A stretch of 64,000 nt of DNA from Marinimicrobium alkaliphilum (GCF_003259155.1 NZ_QGMQ01000008.1:1-64000); one strand, 5' to 3'. Shown: positions 47,309-57,063, numbered from the stretch's first letter. Program-made: numbers and translations. Notes: generated from the sequence alone by a model not told the origin.

Positions 47309-47699
47309 GGTGTTTCCTCGTATCTGGGAAGGTCTGGGGACGCTGAGATTTATGGTTGCCTATACCCTAGGATTCGCAAATGAAGGAGGCCTGCCTGAGG
47401 GTAGGGAAGAGCTCTCTGGCTGGCCATACCTCAAATGCGGTAAAAACGCTCTGATTGAGGAATGAGTGCACGTGCTATAATTCTCTGGATATGAAGCGGT
47501 GTATGCTGCTGAGGTTTTTTACTCTTTCGGACGAGTTTGCAACCTTGTTATGCTCTTGAGCGCAGGAGTCCAGCAACTTCTTAGAATAGTATGTAAGGTG
47601 GCGCTGACCGCTTGTGTGCGCAAGATGGTGACGATTCTTAATGCCATGGTTCGTGATGATCGCCTATGGAAAGAGGCTAAAGTTTTTAGCTTGCAGGGA
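47309..47699. other. intergenic region without a supported gene
   Basis: The sequence is AT-richer than its surroundings and has no frame with a convincing start, codon use or known motif. It separates a lipoprotein gene from a transposase relic and may include debris of the same insertion. Confidence 0.5.
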
Positions 47700-48068
47700 T
47701 TAACCTGGAATCTTTACCGCCTTGTCAGTCATGTTCCCGGCCAGCCAACTCCTGACCAATGGGGCACCGGTGAAGAGACTCAACCAGCGCTCTGCCACCT
47801 CCTCAGCAGTCCAATTCAGGGCCTTATCAATATCGATCCTCAGCACCAGATGCTAGTGTTTGGGTATCACCGCATAGGCGCAGATATCAATGGCGAAGGC
47901 GTCACCCAGCTCCGCCAGACGATCCACCACCCAGCCCTTACTGTACTCGTAGGGTCGACCACTGAACTGATCCTCTCCGCACAGGAAGGCACGCCGTACA
48001 CAGCAGCTGATGCAGTGGTAGTTCGGCGTCGACTCAAGAGAAACCTGCTGGCTGAGAGGTAATGGCAT
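47700..48068 (-). pseudogene. truncated IS200-like (REP-associated tyrosine type) transposase
   Basis: The minus frame starts at 48068 and reads PNYHCISCCVRRAFLCGED and AIDICAYAVIPKH, then a TAG (47853-47855), then HLVLRIDIDKALNW and GAPLVRSWLAGN to a TAA at 47700. The conserved NHYHLVL of Y1 transposases is visible as KH-stop-HLVL, so the Tyr codon has become TAG. Only about 120 codons of some 300 remain, so it is a dead remnant. Confidence 0.8.
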
Positions 48069-48384
48069 GGCGAGCGGTTCTTGTCGATCAAACCTGATGG
48101 CAGCACACCTGTTTTTGGAGAGCCGGGGAATCAACGACGTCGAAAAATCGTATCAGTTATTTACCAATGCGTGGTTGTCTCCAACCTCACGCTATGCTAA
48201 CGTCGAGATTGGTTGGCTAAAATTTTTGGTTAAGCTGTGACGTTGTAGACGATCCGTTAATAACCGCCAACGCTGGCAAACCCCGAACGGCTCAACTCCG
48301 CGCCCCGATCAGGTATGCCTCTCTGTGGCTAATTACGCTGGCTATACATTATTACTTTTTATAGGGAGCAAGGGAGATAAGCTA
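48069..48384. other. intergenic region upstream of the coiled-coil gene
   Basis: The left part is transposase-associated debris. The right part is AT-rich and ends in AGGGAGATAAGCTA, which serves the GTG at 48385. No gene or convincing promoter could be fixed. Confidence 0.4.
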
Positions 48385-49200
48385 GTGAATTTCAATAAAG
48401 TTCTTGTAGCGGCAACCGTTCTTCTTCTCACCCCAAGCCTGCTATTTGCACAGAGTCTCGAGGATTATGAAACTGAAATAGAGGCAGCGAATTCTCGAAT
48501 AGAGGCAGCGAACTCTCAGTTGCGAGACTTGCAACGTCAGTTGCGAAATATTGACGGAAGGATGGAGAGTTTACAATCAGATTTGTCTCGCTTGCGAGAT
48601 GCGGCCCGCGGTAGAGATTTTGAAGAGTCGGCAAATTATTGGCACTCACGCCATCAGCGATGCCAACGTGTAAGCTTTGCACGGCGTGAAGAATGCCGGC
48701 AGGACATACAGCGCGACCAAGCACGAGAAAGTCGTGATCAAGAACGCGCGGAGAGAAATTCAAATAGAGTAGCTGAGCAACTCGATGAGCTATATCAGCA
48801 ACGACAACGCTATCGGGATAGAGTCGCCGAATCTGAAATGCAACTTGTTAGTTTGCAAAACTTTCGTGATAACGCGCTCCAAGCTCGTGATAACGCCAAG
48901 ATCGAAGCACAACAACGCGCTCCTGCTATCGAAAGTAGAATCCAGGAGATTGGAAGCGAACTTGACCGTATGAACCCCATTGCAGGCGATGAAGCTAGCC
49001 GGGCGCGCATGGAATTACTGGTGGAGCGCGCTGAGTTACGTGTCACCCGAATGGGGTGGGACAGGACAGGTGAGCAGAAACGAACTGATAGTCAAAAAGC
49101 TGCGCAAGATTACGGGGATGCGGCTGAATTGGCTGGCGACCTTGGGGATCTAGATGCAATGTTCCGCTTTTTAGAAATTCAGGTTGAGCTGAAACAGTGA
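48385..49200 (+). CDS. secreted coiled-coil protein of unknown function
   Basis: The 271-residue product starts at GTG (VNFNKVL) with a signal peptide ending LLFAQS near residue 23. Nearly all of the mature part (about 25-215) is a charged coiled coil, rich in Glu, Arg and Gln. It includes a short duplicated unit (IEAANSRIEAANSQ) and two Cys pairs near 100-112. It is likely periplasmic and may form rods. The family is not recognised. It is convergent with another unknown secreted protein gene, and transposase relics lie on both sides of the pair. Confidence 0.75.
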   Translation: MNFNKVLVAATVLLLTPSLLFAQSLEDYETEIEAANSRIEAANSQLRDLQRQLRNIDGRMESLQSDLSRLRDAARGRDFEESANYWHSRHQRCQRVSFARREECRQDIQRDQARESRDQERAERNSNRVAEQLDELYQQRQRYRDRVAESEMQLVSLQNFRDNALQARDNAKIEAQQRAPAIESRIQEIGSELDRMNPIAGDEASRARMELLVERAELRVTRMGWDRTGEQKRTDSQKAAQDYGDAAELAGDLGDLDAMFRFLEIQVELKQ

Positions 49201-49273
49201 GGGGTTACTTGTGCTTCGCCCGTGTGGGCGGTGCACTTAAGTTCTTAAATTAACAGATACTTTACCCCTCTCA

Positions 49274-50920
49274 TCAATGTTTTGGAAAGTGTTCTCTTGT
49301 AGGCGGCTTCACGTCGACGGGGCGATAATCGTCAAGCTCCCGGATCAAGGCGCGCGCCTCTTCGGCGCCCTCGAAGACGTGCACCTTGAATCGCGATACA
49401 GTTCTCCAATCGTCTCGCTCGATCACGTGTCCTCCAAACTCTTCCCTGGCCCAAGATTCAAGGAGTGGGAGCTCCAGGCCTTGAGTCGTTTCACTAAACG
49501 CCACGTCATCGGGCACCCAAACCCGGAGCATTTCGGATCGGACCCAACCACGGCGGAGTTCGGTGTTCCGCCGATCGTCTAACTCCGCACGCCGCCGCTG
49601 TTCCTCGGCCCGCCGCTCATTCGATCGCTGCTGCGCACGCCGCCGCTGCTCTTCAGTTGAACTACTAGTACCAAAGACAATCCCTGCGCTTCTAAGTGGC
49701 GTTTCTACCCTGCTTGATCCCGTTGCCACGATCCAGATCATTCTTCCCGACCCCAGGCCCATCACTACATCTTGCAGGTTAGTAATTTGAGACCTGATCG
49801 GGTCATTGGCTTGTAACCCTGCAACATCTGCAAGTTCAGATAGCTGTTGGATACGCGTCTTAAGAGCTTCTCGCCAATCGGGAGCTTGGTCACTAGGTGT
49901 GTTGGAGATGACCGCCTGTACCATATTCCCCACTTGCCTGACATCTGATGACAATCGATTGCGGTCAGCTCCAGCACCTAATGAATCCAGGTGATCTATA
50001 AGTTCAGGGCTGACGTCGCTTCCAAGCCTTTGAAGCGCACTTTTTACGGTTTGGACCTGCTCTCTGTAGGCCCTCGAATCCCGTGGCTGATCGGAGCGTT
50101 CCAGTGCGGAAACCATTGCAAGCGCCTGACTGTCGCGTGGACGCGAATAATAATGTTCCAATGCTTCCGGTGTGACTCTGCGGATTTCTCTTATGACCGG
50201 CCAGAGATCCATCTTTACGTCCCACAGACCACGTGGTCTAAGGACATTTTCTTTACCCCGGTGCTCGATATAAACTTCTCTTGCCTCTTCGCCACTTAAC
50301 CAGGCCTGTTCGGGAATATCGCTTGTATAATAGTCATTCGTCCAAGGTGCTAAAAACATTTTGTCCCATGTTGGGCTACCCGGAACGTCCCAGCCCCATT
50401 CTCCGTGAGCACCGGTAATACCTGGGTTCTGGCGAGATATAATATACCTGCCAATATTTGCTGAAAATCGAAATGATGTGACTCTAATTTTTTCATACAC
50501 TTCACTCGGAACAGTAACAGTATACAGGTGACTATCCTGGCCATTTCGATGGGCTTCTATGCTTCTTGAATCTGTTGGGCTAAGAATCTCTAATACTCTT
50601 CTATCATCTCTATACACATAAATTCCATTCGGCAATTTATACTTAGCTACGAAACTCCATACAGGCTCGCCAAGTAGAGTCCATGTATTATATGAAATCT
50701 CGAACTCGGGGCTATCCGAAATTTCAAAACCGATATAATTGCCGCTACCTTCAGCATAATTCGCACGAAGCTGTACATTGCCGCTATGACCAATTGCTTT
50801 CCCGAAAGACATATCGCCTTGAATAGTCCCGCTATCTTGAGCGTGAAGATCTTGTAATCCACTAAACAGAAGAAGTATGGATAGCAATAGAACTTTTATA
50901 CCGGTTTGTGATAGGTCCAT
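49274..50920 (-). CDS. secreted protein of unknown function
   Basis: The 548-residue product has a signal peptide (VLLLSILLLFSGLQDLHAQ) and a beta-rich first half (about 25-190, SGNYIGFEISDSPEFEISYN). A helical middle (about 250-400) and an Arg/Glu-rich coiled segment with repeated EEQRRRA and ERRAEEQRRR follow, then a C-terminal domain with RVWVPDDVAFSETTQ and ESWAREEF. No known domain is recognised. An in-frame ATG at 50968 is an alternative start; 50920 gives the better signal peptide. Confidence 0.7.
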   Translation of the reverse strand: MDLSQTGIKVLLLSILLLFSGLQDLHAQDSGTIQGDMSFGKAIGHSGNVQLRANYAEGSGNYIGFEISDSPEFEISYNTWTLLGEPVWSFVAKYKLPNGIYVYRDDRRVLEILSPTDSRSIEAHRNGQDSHLYTVTVPSEVYEKIRVTSFRFSANIGRYIISRQNPGITGAHGEWGWDVPGSPTWDKMFLAPWTNDYYTSDIPEQAWLSGEEAREVYIEHRGKENVLRPRGLWDVKMDLWPVIREIRRVTPEALEHYYSRPRDSQALAMVSALERSDQPRDSRAYREQVQTVKSALQRLGSDVSPELIDHLDSLGAGADRNRLSSDVRQVGNMVQAVISNTPSDQAPDWREALKTRIQQLSELADVAGLQANDPIRSQITNLQDVVMGLGSGRMIWIVATGSSRVETPLRSAGIVFGTSSSTEEQRRRAQQRSNERRAEEQRRRAELDDRRNTELRRGWVRSEMLRVWVPDDVAFSETTQGLELPLLESWAREEFGGHVIERDDWRTVSRFKVHVFEGAEEARALIRELDDYRPVDVKPPTREHFPKH

Positions 50921-51275
50921 CGTTGGTCTCACTGATACTTCAATTGGAGTTTCGAGATAGCGCGACATCCCATAAAATTCGCAAAGATCAGACGCATATT
51001 AGTCCGCTATGTATGCAGTCTAAAGACATTCGTTTTGCCTGATTTACTGTTTGTGTCAAGGTTTTCGAGCTGTTGGTTGGTTGCAAGCCGGGTGCGTTGA
51101 ATCGTATTGTGATCTCGTTCAACTTCTCTGCGGCAATCCAGTTATTTTTTGCATACGATCTTCAGGGCAGATTGAGCCGTGGCGACGCCGTCGGGCTCTC
51201 CCACTCTGTCAGCCTAGTTGTCCAGCTGGCGGTTTCGCCTAAACCCAATCCAGAGTGGGCAGTATGAGAGTAAAC
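50921..51275. other. intergenic region before an IS relic
   Basis: AT-rich promoter-like sequence for the secreted-protein gene is followed by GC-richer DNA leading into the transposase relic. I see no supported gene and could not define terminal inverted repeats. Confidence 0.4.
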
Positions 51276-51800
51276 ATGCCACGTTATCCCGAAGAGCGCA
51301 AGGTGGCGGTTCTGAGCAAGCTGCCTCCGCCGACCAACCGGACCGTCGTCTCGGTTTCGTCCGAAGAAGGCATTTCCGAGGGGACCCTGTACAATTGGCT
51401 CGAACTCTGCAGAAATCGAGGTATGCTCGTGCCGGGTCACCGCAGAACCGGAGATGACTGGTCTCCCGACGCCAAATTGGCTGTAGTGATTGAAACAGCC
51501 CCGGTGTCCGAGATCGAGCTGCCCACCTACTGCCGAGAGAAAGGCCTGCATGTGGAGCGGGTCCAGAAGCAGCACAAACACAGCCAGGAAAGGATCAAGC
51601 AGCTCTTAGCCTTGCACGGGAGCGACCAGGACAACGAGAATAGCTGACCTTCCTGGAACACCGTACAAGGCTGTTGCAGTACTTTGACGAAGCGGGGCGT
51701 CGCGCTACAAAGCCGCCCGGCTCATGGGTTTGAATTTGCGCACGCTTCAGCGCTGGCGTGCACAGCGGAGCTCGTCGATAGAAGAGAACTCTATCTCCTC
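51276..51800 (+). pseudogene. degraded IS3-like element (orfA and start of orfB)
   Basis: An ATG at 51276 opens a frame to 51647 that reads as an IS3-type OrfA: MPRYPEERKVAVLSKL, EEGISEGTLYNWLELCR and WSPDAKLAVVIETAPVSE. It is shorter than usual because the coiled-coil part is missing. After its stop come orfB fragments, RLLQYFDEAG and then in another frame YKAARLMGLNLRTLQRWRAQ, so orfB is frameshifted and cut after about 50 codons. The element is dead. Confidence 0.8.
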
Positions 51801-51914
51801 TACGTCCAGAGGCAAGTAAATAAAATCTCTTTTCATCTTCCGACACAAACTTACTCTTCAAATATAGCAATATTATTAGAAGGACATTTTCCGTTGTTGG
51901 ATGTAATACGGAAA

Positions 51915-52319
51915 TCACTCCATCCCCTGCCGCTTAAACCGATGAATCAGACGCCGGTCTTTTTTGTTCGGCTTATGGTCGCTGATAATCTGCGCGCCCA
52001 ATCCACCGGCCTTACGCTCGGCGGCGCGCTTTTCGCGCTCGGCGATGCTGGCTTCGGTTTCCTGGTACAGCAGGGCGGCTTCCGGGGCGCCTCGGCGTCG
52101 GTCGGAGAGGGCGGTGACTTCCACGATTCGGTCGTCAAAGCCTTGGCGAATTTTCAGGGTCAGGCCGACGGTGATTTCGCGGCTGGCTTTGACTTTCTGG
52201 CCGTCGCAGTGGACTTTGCCGCCTTCCAGCGCCTGTTTCGCCAGGCTGCGGGTTTTGTAAAAGCGGGCGGCCCACAACCATTTGTCGATGCGGACTTTGT
52301 TCAGTGTGTCGTCGCTCAT
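51915..52319 (-). CDS. hslR: heat-shock protein 15, ribosome-associated S4 protein
   Basis: The 134-residue protein has the S4 RNA-binding fold: VRIDKWLWAARFYKTRSLA, GGKVHCDGQKVKASREI and a basic C-terminal tail. Hsp15 binds free 50S subunits carrying nascent chains after heat shock and helps recycle them. The start codon overlaps the yrfG stop by four bases (ATGA), so the two are coupled; the yrfG-hslR order is the same in E. coli. Confidence 0.93.
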   Translation of the reverse strand: MSDDTLNKVRIDKWLWAARFYKTRSLAKQALEGGKVHCDGQKVKASREITVGLTLKIRQGFDDRIVEVTALSDRRRGAPEAALLYQETEASIAEREKRAAERKAGGLGAQIISDHKPNKKDRRLIHRFKRQGME

Positions 52320-52993
52320 GAGATCGGGGTGGTGACTCCTTTGGGGGCGGGCATCACTTCGTCAAAGTGGTGGATCGCGGGGTAGCCCTCCAGGCGGCGT
52401 TCGACCTGGCTGTCCGGTTGGTGGATGCCCAGCAGGTGGCGGATGCCGTAGGTTTTGGCAGATTCGAGCACGGTGGCGGTGTCGTCCACAAACAGGGTGC
52501 GCTCGCGCTGGAAGGGGCGGGCGCTCTGCAGGGCGTGCCAGAAGGCCTGATCTTCTTTGGGGTGCTGAAAGTCGTGGGACGAGAAAATTTCGTCCAGGTA
52601 TTGGTCGATACCGGTGATCTCCAGTTTCAGACTCAGCACCTTGCGGTGGGCGTTGGTCACCAGCAGCAGTTGTTTGTCGTGCTCACGCAGGCGCGCGAGC
52701 CAGTTCTCGACGTGGGGGCGAATGGCGATTTTGTGCTGCACTTCTTCCTTCAGGCTGCGGATGTCCAGGGCGAGTTTGTCGCTCCAGTAGTCCAGGCAGT
52801 ACCACTGCAGCGTACCCCTATGCTCATCGATCACGGCATGCAGTTTGGCCGTGGCCTCGTCCGGTTCGAGCTTGTGAATTTCCGCATAGCGCCGGGGGAG
52901 GTAGTGCAGCCAAAAATAGTTGTCATAATGGAGGTCCAGCAAGGTACCATCCATATCGAGCATGACGGTGTCGATGTTGTGCCAATCAATCAT
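52316..52993 (-). CDS. yrfG: HAD-family GMP/IMP nucleotidase YrfG
   Basis: The 225-residue HAD hydrolase shows motif I DMDGTLLDL (about 12-20), motif II LLVTNAH, motif III with Lys (HPKEDQ) and motif IV LFVDDTATV. It dephosphorylates purine mononucleotides in E. coli. The ATG at 52993 starts MIDWHNIDTVMLD. It is divergent from nudE by 31 bases and coupled to hslR. Confidence 0.93.
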   Translation of the reverse strand: MIDWHNIDTVMLDMDGTLLDLHYDNYFWLHYLPRRYAEIHKLEPDEATAKLHAVIDEHRGTLQWYCLDYWSDKLALDIRSLKEEVQHKIAIRPHVENWLARLREHDKQLLLVTNAHRKVLSLKLEITGIDQYLDEIFSSHDFQHPKEDQAFWHALQSARPFQRERTLFVDDTATVLESAKTYGIRHLLGIHQPDSQVERRLEGYPAIHHFDEVMPAPKGVTTPIS

Positions 52994-53024
52994 AGTCGAG
53001 TTACCTGTGAGTTCTGGAAACAGT

Positions 53025-53600
53025 ATGCCCAACAAACCGACGATATTAAAGCGCCTGACCGTCGCCCGCAGCCGCCTGTTCCGGGCCGATGAGGTGCATT
53101 TACGCTTCAGTAACGGCGAGGAGCGCATCTACGAGAAGCTGTGTGGCAGCGGCGGCCCCGGTGCGGTGATCGTGGTGCCGGTCACGGCCGAGGGCCAGGT
53201 GTTGATGATCCGCGAATACGCCGTGGGTATCGAGGATTACCATCTGGCGCTGCCCAAGGGCGCCATCGACCGGGGTGAAACGGTGCTGGAGGCCGCCAAC
53301 CGCGAGCTCAAGGAGGAGGTGGGCCAAGGCGCACGCAGTCTGCACTTGCTCAAGCGGGTCAGCCTGTCGCCGGGCTATATGGAGCACGGCATCAATATTG
53401 TGGTGGCCCGGGACCTCTATCCGGAGCGTCTGCCCGGCGATGAGCCGGAGCCCATTGAGGTGGTGCCCTGCGCCTTTGATGCCTTGTACGAGCTGGTGAT
53501 GCGCCCGGACGTGTGCGAGGGGCGGACCATCAGCGCGCTGTTTCTGGCCCGGGAGTGGCTGGCGCGCGAGGGCGACCCGCCGGCGGCGGGGTCTACATAA
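53025..53600 (+). CDS. nudE: ADP-compounds hydrolase NudE
   Basis: The 191-residue Nudix hydrolase carries the signature GAIDRGE-N7-RELKEEVG at about 85-107. NudE cleaves ADP-ribose, Ap3A and NADH to nucleotides. The start MPNKPTILKRL and the neighbour yrfG both match the E. coli order. The GTG/ATG choice favours the ATG at 53025. Confidence 0.92.
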   Translation: MPNKPTILKRLTVARSRLFRADEVHLRFSNGEERIYEKLCGSGGPGAVIVVPVTAEGQVLMIREYAVGIEDYHLALPKGAIDRGETVLEAANRELKEEVGQGARSLHLLKRVSLSPGYMEHGINIVVARDLYPERLPGDEPEPIEVVPCAFDALYELVMRPDVCEGRTISALFLAREWLAREGDPPAAGST

Positions 53601-53778
53601 TCATCCGGCCTCAAAAGCGCACAAGTTAGAGCAAATCCGTCTAGCCTGGGCGAGGGTTTATGGTCATTTTTACGCTATCCTAGAGCCCAAGGTGCAGAAA
53701 ACGGCAGTCGCACTGAAAAATGGCCCCCGGATGAGGGCACTAATAACAAGCGCAGGACGAGACTAAAGGAGATTTACC

Positions 53779-53991
53779 GTGAGTAAGCACCAACGTGCCC
53801 ATCACCTTCAGGCAAACATGAACCCCACAGGCCGACTGCGCGAGCAGCTCACCGCCCAGATGACCCGCTACGAGCGCGAGCTCGAACACCTCAAGCAAGC
53901 CGAAGACATCGATTTCAGCCTGATGCAGACTTACCGCGAATTGATTCACGCGCGCAAGGATATGCTCAGGCAGCTGCCCCCGACTTTTTAA
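53779..53991 (+). CDS. small conserved-looking helical protein
   Basis: The 70-residue product (MSKHQRAHHLQANMNP...LRQLPPTF) is helical and charged. It starts at GTG with an excellent AAAGGAGAT nine bases before it, which supports it as a real gene. No family is recognised. Its last 26 bases overlap the convergent nasA end. Confidence 0.7.
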   Translation: MSKHQRAHHLQANMNPTGRLREQLTAQMTRYERELEHLKQAEDIDFSLMQTYRELIHARKDMLRQLPPTF

Positions 53992-56695
53992 CCGCTTCGC
54001 CGCTTCCTTCCGCCTCCCGGGCCAGCAGTTGTGCCAGTTCGGGCAGGCAGGAGCCACAACCGGTGCCCGCCGTTGTGGCCGCACACACCGCTTCCACTGT
54101 TTTCAATCCCTGCGCGCGAATGGCGTTGCACAAGGTTTTCTCGCCCACCTGTTTACACGCGCACACGGTTTTACCGGCCGCCAGTGCCGCACTCGGTTCG
54201 CCTTTAAACAGTGAGCGGGTGATGTCGCTACCAAAGGGCAGGCCAAACAATTGGCCGAGCCAGGTCATATCCTTTTCACCAAAGGTGCTGGCGACGGCGT
54301 AAGCACTCACTATCGTGGAGTCCCTCAGTACGGCGCTGCGGTAATCTCCCTGGGCGTTGTTGCCAAAGGCCAGGCGTTGGCTGTCGTCTTCGGTGGCGCA
54401 CAGTGCGTCCAGTTGCGCGGCCAGCTCGGCGGCGCTGGTGCTGCTGGCGATGACATAAAGATAGCCGGCGTCGATCTTGCGGGCGGACCAGTAGTCGGTG
54501 GCCAGGCTCGGCAACTTGTCGCGCGTGATCAGGATGGCCTCGGATTCGCTGCGCCAGGGACTGATGGCCACAGGGGTGTATTTGTTTTCCGGTTGGCCGG
54601 ACACCGGATCGGTGTTGGGGGCCACCAGGGCACACACCCGCGCCTGACTGGCCTGAACCTGGTTCCAGTGCATGGGCATAAACACCTGCCCGGGGCGGCA
54701 TTGGTCGCTGGTGGTGATGCGTACCCGCGCCTCGCCGTGGCGGCTGCGCACGTCCGCCAGCTCGCTGTCGACCAGGCCCAGCCGTTGGGCGTCGTCCGGG
54801 TGCAGGTTGATAAAGGGTTCCGGCTGGTGGCCGGACAGGCGCGCCGACAGGCCGGTGCGGGTCATGCTGTGCCACTGGTCGCGGATGCGCCCGGTGTTCA
54901 GGATCAGCGGGTAATCGCTGCTGGTTTTGCTCGCCGCGGGGCGGAAGTGCACCGGCACCAGACGGCCACGGCCAGAGGGCGTGTAGAAAAGTCCGTCGGC
55001 AAAAAAGCGCTTTTCCTGCATGTCCGGCGCACGGTCCGCCGGCAGGGGCCACTGGCGCGGCGGCAGGGCGTCGTACTCGTCGCGTTCAAGGTGGGCGTAG
55101 GCGCTGATGTCGAGGTCGCGGCTGCCGCCGTTGTCGGCGCCCGTCAGTGCCGCGTACTCGCGGAACACCGCCGCCTCGTCGGCATAGTCGAAGGCTTCGG
55201 CGAAGCCCATGCGTCGGCCCACTTCAGCGATCATCCACCAATCCGGTTTGGCGTCACCGGCGGCGGGCACCAGGGCCCGCTGGCGGGAGATGCGCCGCTC
55301 GGAGTTGGTGACGGTGCCGGACTTTTCAGCCCAGCCGGTTGCAGGCAGCAGGACATCGGCGCAGCGGGTGGTGTCGGTATCGGCGATACAATCGGACACC
55401 ACGACTAAAGGACACGCGTTCAGTGCCCGCTGAATGCGGTCGGCGTCGGGCAGGCTCATCACCGGGTTGGTGGCCATAATCCAGATGGCTTTGATCTCAC
55501 CGCTGTCCACCGCGTCGAACAGGTCCACCGCTTTCAGGCCCGGTTCGCGGGCGAGGGCGGGTGCCTGCCAAAAGTCGCTCAGGGTTTTGTGGTGCTGGGG
55601 GTTGCCAAACTCCATATGGCCCGCGAGCGTGTTGGCCAGTCCGCCCACTTCGCGCCCGCCCATGGCGTTGGGCTGGCCGGTGACCGAGAAGGGCCCGGCG
55701 CCGGGCTTGCCGATGCGACCGGTGGCCAGGTGACAGTTGAGGATGGCGTTGACCTTGTCAGAGCCCGCACTGGACTGATTGACGCCCTGGGAATAGACGG
55801 TGACGGTGCGCTCTGTGGCCACAAACCATTGATAAAAGGTGGCCAGTGCCTCCGGGCTGATGCCCAGCGTTTTTACCAGCGAGACCAGATCCGGCGCGTC
55901 GCTTTGGGCGGCGGCCAGGGACTTGTCAAAACCTTCGGTGTGCTGATCGATAAAGTCCCGATCGAGGGCGTTGCCTTTGGCGAGCGCAGAGAGCAGGCCA
56001 TTAAACAGCAGCACGTCGGTGCCCGGGTTGATGGGTAGATGCAGGTCGGCGATGGCGCAGGTGTCGGTGCGCCGGGGGTCGATCACCACCACTTTCATAT
56101 GGGGGCGTTCGGCCTTGGCCGCTTTCAGGCGCTGAAACAACACCGGGTGACACCAGGCCAGGTTGGAGCCGGTGAGCACCACCAGATCCGCACTCTCAAA
56201 ATCGCTGTAGCTGCCGGGCACGGTGTCGCTGCCAAAGGCGCGTTTGTGTCCGGCGACACTGGAGGACATACACAGGCGCGAGTTTGTGTCGATGTTGCCG
56301 CTGCCAATAAAGCCTTTCATCAATTTGTTGGCGACGTAATAGTCTTCGGTCAACAGTTGTCCGGACACATAAAAAGCGACGGCGTTGGGGCCGTGCTCGT
56401 CGATCACCTGCCGGAAGCCCTGGGCGACATGATCGAGGGCGCTGTCCCAGTCCGTGGTCTGGCCGTTCACGCTGGGCGATAACAGGCGGCCATCAGGAAT
56501 CAGGGTTTCGCCCAGCGCCAGGCCCTTGGAGCACAGTCGGCCGAAGTTGGCGGGGTGCTCGGGATCGCCGCGCACCTCGACACTCGGGCCGGTCGCCCCT
56601 TCAGTTACCTTCGCTTCGATACCGCAACCCACGCCGCAATAGGCGCAGGTGGTTTTGGTCCAGGCGTCGCTTGTAATCAATGTTTGCTCAGTCAT
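53966..56695 (-). CDS. nasA: assimilatory nitrate reductase catalytic subunit
   Basis: The 909-residue enzyme reduces nitrate to nitrite for assimilation. An N-terminal 4Fe-4S motif (CAYCGVGC ... GRLCSKG, about 17-56), the molybdopterin-binding core with VSGQLLTEDYYVANKLMKGF and NSRLCMSSS, and the dimethyl-sulfoxide-reductase-type C-terminal beta-barrel (about 700-800) are visible. A BFD-like 2Fe-2S domain ends it (about 840-900, CACKQVG and TGCGSCLPEL). The ATG at 56695 starts MTEQTLITS. It diverges from cobA-nirBD. Confidence 0.95.
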   Translation of the reverse strand: MTEQTLITSDAWTKTTCAYCGVGCGIEAKVTEGATGPSVEVRGDPEHPANFGRLCSKGLALGETLIPDGRLLSPSVNGQTTDWDSALDHVAQGFRQVIDEHGPNAVAFYVSGQLLTEDYYVANKLMKGFIGSGNIDTNSRLCMSSSVAGHKRAFGSDTVPGSYSDFESADLVVLTGSNLAWCHPVLFQRLKAAKAERPHMKVVVIDPRRTDTCAIADLHLPINPGTDVLLFNGLLSALAKGNALDRDFIDQHTEGFDKSLAAAQSDAPDLVSLVKTLGISPEALATFYQWFVATERTVTVYSQGVNQSSAGSDKVNAILNCHLATGRIGKPGAGPFSVTGQPNAMGGREVGGLANTLAGHMEFGNPQHHKTLSDFWQAPALAREPGLKAVDLFDAVDSGEIKAIWIMATNPVMSLPDADRIQRALNACPLVVVSDCIADTDTTRCADVLLPATGWAEKSGTVTNSERRISRQRALVPAAGDAKPDWWMIAEVGRRMGFAEAFDYADEAAVFREYAALTGADNGGSRDLDISAYAHLERDEYDALPPRQWPLPADRAPDMQEKRFFADGLFYTPSGRGRLVPVHFRPAASKTSSDYPLILNTGRIRDQWHSMTRTGLSARLSGHQPEPFINLHPDDAQRLGLVDSELADVRSRHGEARVRITTSDQCRPGQVFMPMHWNQVQASQARVCALVAPNTDPVSGQPENKYTPVAISPWRSESEAILITRDKLPSLATDYWSARKIDAGYLYVIASSTSAAELAAQLDALCATEDDSQRLAFGNNAQGDYRSAVLRDSTIVSAYAVASTFGEKDMTWLGQLFGLPFGSDITRSLFKGEPSAALAAGKTVCACKQVGEKTLCNAIRAQGLKTVEAVCAATTAGTGCGSCLPELAQLLAREAEGSGEAVKKSGAAA

Positions 56696-56735
56696 ACCCA
56701 GCTCGTTGTTGGTTACCTGTGGTTTACAGGGTATT

Positions 56736-56751
56736 TGCAATAACCGAACCA
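56736..56751 (-). promoter_or_regulatory. sigma-54 promoter of nasA
   Basis: On the minus strand TGGTTC-N5-TTGCA matches the -24/-12 elements, with exactly ten bases between GG and GC. The -12 lies about 42 bases upstream of the nasA ATG, so a transcription start near 56725 is predicted. Confidence 0.7.
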
Positions 56752-56854
56752 ATATGGGCGGCGGGCATCCGGGCGGTCTTTTTTAATGATAGAGACGGCA
56801 AAAGCACGGTATTGATGCACAAATGTTTCCCTGTGGTGCGCGTGCACCATCACT

Positions 56855-56937
56855 TGCATTTTTGTGGTGCAAAAGCGCAGGGCGGGCAATGTTCGTTTTT
56901 GCTCGCTAAAAGTGCACGCTTGCACGCTAATAGTGCT
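56855..56937. promoter_or_regulatory. NtrC-like enhancer sites between the divergent nitrate genes
   Basis: TGCATTTTTGTGGTGCA (56855-56871) and TGCACGCTAATAGTGCT (56921-56937) are 17-base dyads resembling the NtrC consensus TGCACC-N5-GGTGCA. They lie between the two facing sigma-54 promoters, at upstream-activator distances from both. A third GGTGC/GCACC dyad lies at 56836-56849. Confidence 0.6.
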
Positions 56938-57047
56938 TTGGGTGTGCTCGAAAAAATTCCCGCGGCGTTTCGAGTAACCGGCTATTTGATTCGTAACTTA
57001 CTGATAAATAAAAGATAAAAATCATTTTTAAAAATTGTTTCCGCATC

Positions 57048-57063
57048 TGGCACTGTCCTTGCT
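57048..57063 (+). promoter_or_regulatory. sigma-54 promoter of cobA-nirB-nirD
   Basis: TGGCAC-N5-TTGCT is a full match to the -24/-12 consensus, with ten bases between GG (57049-57050) and GC (57061-57062). The predicted transcription start is near 57074, giving a leader of about 33 bases to cobA. Confidence 0.88.

Noticed and set aside
47499-48062. 187-codon plus-strand frame across the transposase relic
   Set aside because: It runs antisense through the IS200-like remnant, whose motifs are clear on the minus strand, and it has no good start.
54251-55408. 385-codon plus-strand frame inside nasA
   Set aside because: It is a shadow of nasA codon use in GC-rich DNA; NasA motifs on the other strand are unambiguous.
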